Assembly (NCBI GenBank): GCA_963422675.2
Contig: CAXVYS010000024.1
Coordinates: forward strand, 1-64,000
Reading direction: 5' to 3'
Source of the DNA: UBA4416 sp963422675
GTDB lineage: Bacteria; Bacteroidota; Bacteroidia; B-17B0; Aurantibacillaceae
DNA length: 64,000 nucleotides
The notes under the pieces are model-generated. The model was given only the letters and a program-made list of their open reading frames with translations. It made no database searches and was not told the DNA's origin. The position numbers and the translations under genes were made by a program. Every line of letters begins with the position of its first letter. Position 1 is the stretch's first letter. Of the stretch, positions 62,178 through 64,000 are shown piece after piece.

Positions 62178-63509
62178 TTAATCCAAAATAATTTTAGAGG
62201 CTATTTCTTTCGCCTGCAGCCTTATTTCGGGAACCGCTGTACTTTCCCACAGAACTCCTTTTAAGGGTGGGCCAAGGGTGAAGAAACCAGGCCTGAGAAT
62301 CCCTGTTTTTGGAGCATTTATGCCATAAAACAGTTCATGGCCGGTTATTAATGTGCTATGAATTAACTGTTTAACCAATAAAGAGTCTGCTTTATTAAAA
62401 TCGGGTTCTGGACCGGTACAATTCAGGATCACACCCGACTTTAAATAGTTTTTTTGGGAAGTAGCATCCGTATATTCTATTTCAAAGCCCTGCGGACTCG
62501 TTTCAATATTAAAAATTCTTCCTTTTATAGGTTGCAATTGTTTCTGCGAAATTAATCCGGTAATCGTTTTTATACCGGAAGCTGGCGCACGATGCCTGGC
62601 AACTCCCCATTTATGCCTTAGGTGCCTTAAAAATTGTTTTTTATCCTCTATCGAAAAATTAACCCATAAGTGTTGTAAATAAGGCCGCATCGCATCAATA
62701 ATGCCTTGTGGGTTCTTCCCTGTTTTTACAGCCTGCTTTAGCTCGTGTTTAACGGCGCTAAAAACCTGGGCCAGCGTATAAGCCGTATTGAAATTTAAAA
62801 AATCATTTACTCTAGATGTTTCCTCCTCTGTATGGGCTTGTGGCAAATAGCCATGGGGAGAAATAACCTGTATGACTCCTGTATAGTTATTTTCTTTTAA
62901 TGCCACTACCATATCCACCATCGTTAAACCTGCTCCTATAATGGTTACGGAATTGCTATGCAGTGCCTTTTTTAAAGCGGTACCCTCAAATACATTTTGA
63001 AAATAATTTGGGGAAGTGATAAATGCTTTTGCTACAGAGCGGGGATGAGCCGGTAAAAAATTACCTACTGCCAACACAACCTGCTGCACTATATCCAATC
63101 CTTTCGCCCGGATGGTATAACCTGTTCCGGCGGGTAATATAGAAACAACCTCTTCGGCTTTGTGAATAATGGTAAGTTGTGGGTTTTCGATTTTTAATGC
63201 CTCGTAGGTTTGCTGTATATATTGCCCGTAGAGTTTGCGTGGAACAAAATCGCGGGCAACAAATCCCGTATGTGTTTGCTGTAACCAGTTTACAAAATGA
63301 TTCGGTTCATCTGTAAATGCAGACATATTTGCTGCTCTTACATTTAGTAAATGGCAATTTTCGGGTGTTGAATATGCCAATCCTCTACAAAAAAGATTTT
63401 TACTATCGAACCATATAACGGTTAATGGCCGGCGGCTTTGTTTTAATAAATTTAAAACTACCAATGTTCCGCTGATACCACCACCTATTATACCAACGGC
63501 TTTTGTCAT
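62178..63509 (-). CDS. FAD/NAD(P)-binding protein (NAD_binding_9)
   Basis: A 443-residue flavoprotein. The N-terminal fingerprint GIIGGGISGTLVV (8-20) binds FAD, and VTIIGAGLTMVDMVVAL (about 190) is a second dinucleotide site. It resembles ornithine/lysine N-hydroxylase-like and HI0933-like proteins, but the substrate is unknown. It overlaps the upstream small membrane protein gene by 4 nt (ATGA). Confidence 0.85.
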   Translation of the reverse strand: MTKAVGIIGGGISGTLVVLNLLKQSRRPLTVIWFDSKNLFCRGLAYSTPENCHLLNVRAANMSAFTDEPNHFVNWLQQTHTGFVARDFVPRKLYGQYIQQTYEALKIENPQLTIIHKAEEVVSILPAGTGYTIRAKGLDIVQQVVLAVGNFLPAHPRSVAKAFITSPNYFQNVFEGTALKKALHSNSVTIIGAGLTMVDMVVALKENNYTGVIQVISPHGYLPQAHTEEETSRVNDFLNFNTAYTLAQVFSAVKHELKQAVKTGKNPQGIIDAMRPYLQHLWVNFSIEDKKQFLRHLRHKWGVARHRAPASGIKTITGLISQKQLQPIKGRIFNIETSPQGFEIEYTDATSQKNYLKSGVILNCTGPEPDFNKADSLLVKQLIHSTLITGHELFYGINAPKTGILRPGFFTLGPPLKGVLWESTAVPEIRLQAKEIASKIILD

Positions 63510-63715
63510 TTACGTTGCTGTGGCTGTTTTAAACCTTCCTGGTTTTTACGTTGATGACGGCGTAATAAATACATAATAGATGCTATCACAAACACAAACA
63601 CAAAATATAAAGCGCTATCGGAATCTTTAGTGATTAAAAAATAAACCGATATACCTGCGCAGCCCAATGCAGTAATGAGCCATACAATCTCTAATATTCT
63701 AAAAAACTTATTCAT
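63506..63715 (-). CDS. small (69-residue) two-helix membrane protein
   Basis: Two hydrophobic helices (about 10-28 and 33-50) and a basic C-terminal tail (RRHQRKNQEGLKQPQQRK). It is 2 nt after lptC and overlaps the FAD gene by 4 nt. Unknown function. Confidence 0.6.
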   Translation of the reverse strand: MNKFFRILEIVWLITALGCAGISVYFLITKDSDSALYFVFVFVIASIMYLLRRHQRKNQEGLKQPQQRK

Positions 63716-63717
63716 AC

Positions 63718-64000
63718 TTATAATTGATTATCTTCTACTCTTATTGTTCCTGTAATTTCAAGGATTTCATATTGGGTAAAATCCTGGTTTGATTTTAAAC
63801 CTTTGCCCATAATAATTTCTTTGGCAGTTGTTATTTTCACAAAGGCATCGGAGGTGATCTGTTTTGTGTTTTCATCCCACACCAAATGTTCCGTATTTAA
63901 TTTTTCTCCTGTCGCATTTACTACTTCTACATTATAACGGGCTTCCATGCGCCTGCTGGTTTCATAATGTACTCCATAATTTGCTTTTAAAGTGGTGCTT
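63718..64000 (-). CDS. lptC: LptC-like LPS export protein, 3' part
   Basis: The visible 94 residues continue past the window edge: the frame stays open upstream of the first in-window ATG at 63948. The sequence (NYGVHYETSRRMEARYNVEVVNATGEKLNTEHLVWDENTK split over several strands) has the repeated beta-strand pattern of the LptC/OstA fold, with KGLKSNQDFTQYEI near the end. LptC links the LptB2FG pump to LptA in LPS transport. The N-terminal membrane anchor lies outside the window. Confidence 0.8.
   Translation of the reverse strand, partial: STTLKANYGVHYETSRRMEARYNVEVVNATGEKLNTEHLVWDENTKQITSDAFVKITTAKEIIMGKGLKSNQDFTQYEILEITGTIRVEDNQL

Overview
The window is AT-rich, gene-dense chromosomal DNA of a member of the Bacteroidota. 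Four things point there. Two secreted proteases end in type IX secretion (Por) sorting domains. Promoters fit the phylum's TTG-N18/19-TAnnTTTG pattern. MurF and alanine racemase are fused in one polypeptide. A YtxJ-type bacillithiol-linked protein sits near LytTR and propeller-kinase signalling genes. The order or genus cannot be fixed from the sequence alone. No rRNA, convincing tRNA, CRISPR array, integrase or transposase gene was seen.

Layout. 1-6071 (+): a secreted beta-rich protein, a frameshifted FAD amine oxidase-like gene, a compact set (retropepsin-like RimB-type protease, RimK ligase, AstE-like zinc hydrolase) and a POTRA/barrel outer-membrane protein. 6072-6441: a candidate structured RNA and two terminators. 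6442-9741 (-): SecA. 9995-13828 (+): a propeller histidine kinase with a LytTR regulator. 13911-20791 (-): two very large T9SS-exported proteases that share an identical 15-bp leader. 20996-31901: housekeeping genes (PhoH, YbaB, an rRNA m5C methyltransferase, RecX, HemW, Ung, a YtxJ/OsmC redox pair, LipA) mixed with unknowns. 32047-34881: an ORF6N protein, pyruvate dehydrogenase E1-beta and an autoregulator-like XRE-Fic protein. 35031-47649: EtfBA, a bifunctional nuclease, an orphan kinase, SerS, L21/L27, an EamA transporter, SufE, PlsX-FabH and GroESL. 47704-50714: a repeat-rich accessory island holding one membrane-anchored unknown and a secreted two-lobed aspartic protease. 50715-64000 (all -): RsmI; an overlapping operon of MurF-Alr, a glycosyltransferase and a cytochrome c/copper monooxygenase-like lipoprotein; an OmpR-type two-component pair; a YvlD-like membrane protein; a PpiD/SurA-like foldase; an FAD/NAD(P) protein; and the 3' part of lptC.

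Functional threads. Envelope biogenesis and protein export dominate (SecA, PpiD-like foldase, LptC, MurF-Alr, POTRA/barrel protein, T9SS cargo). A second thread is translation and its modification (RimK, RsmI, m5C methyltransferase, L21, L27, SerS). A third is fatty-acid, lipoate and electron-flavoprotein metabolism (PlsX, FabH, LipA, PDH-beta, EtfAB).

I found no obvious defence or secondary-metabolism system. The most unusual material is non-coding: a candidate 6S-like RNA beside secA; a 263-bp nested palindromic element upstream of groES; paired inverted REPIN-like repeats; a two-copy hairpin-ended dispersed repeat between groEL and rsmI; an intercistronic hairpin between etfB and etfA; and a palindrome lying across the -7 box of the XRE-Fic gene.
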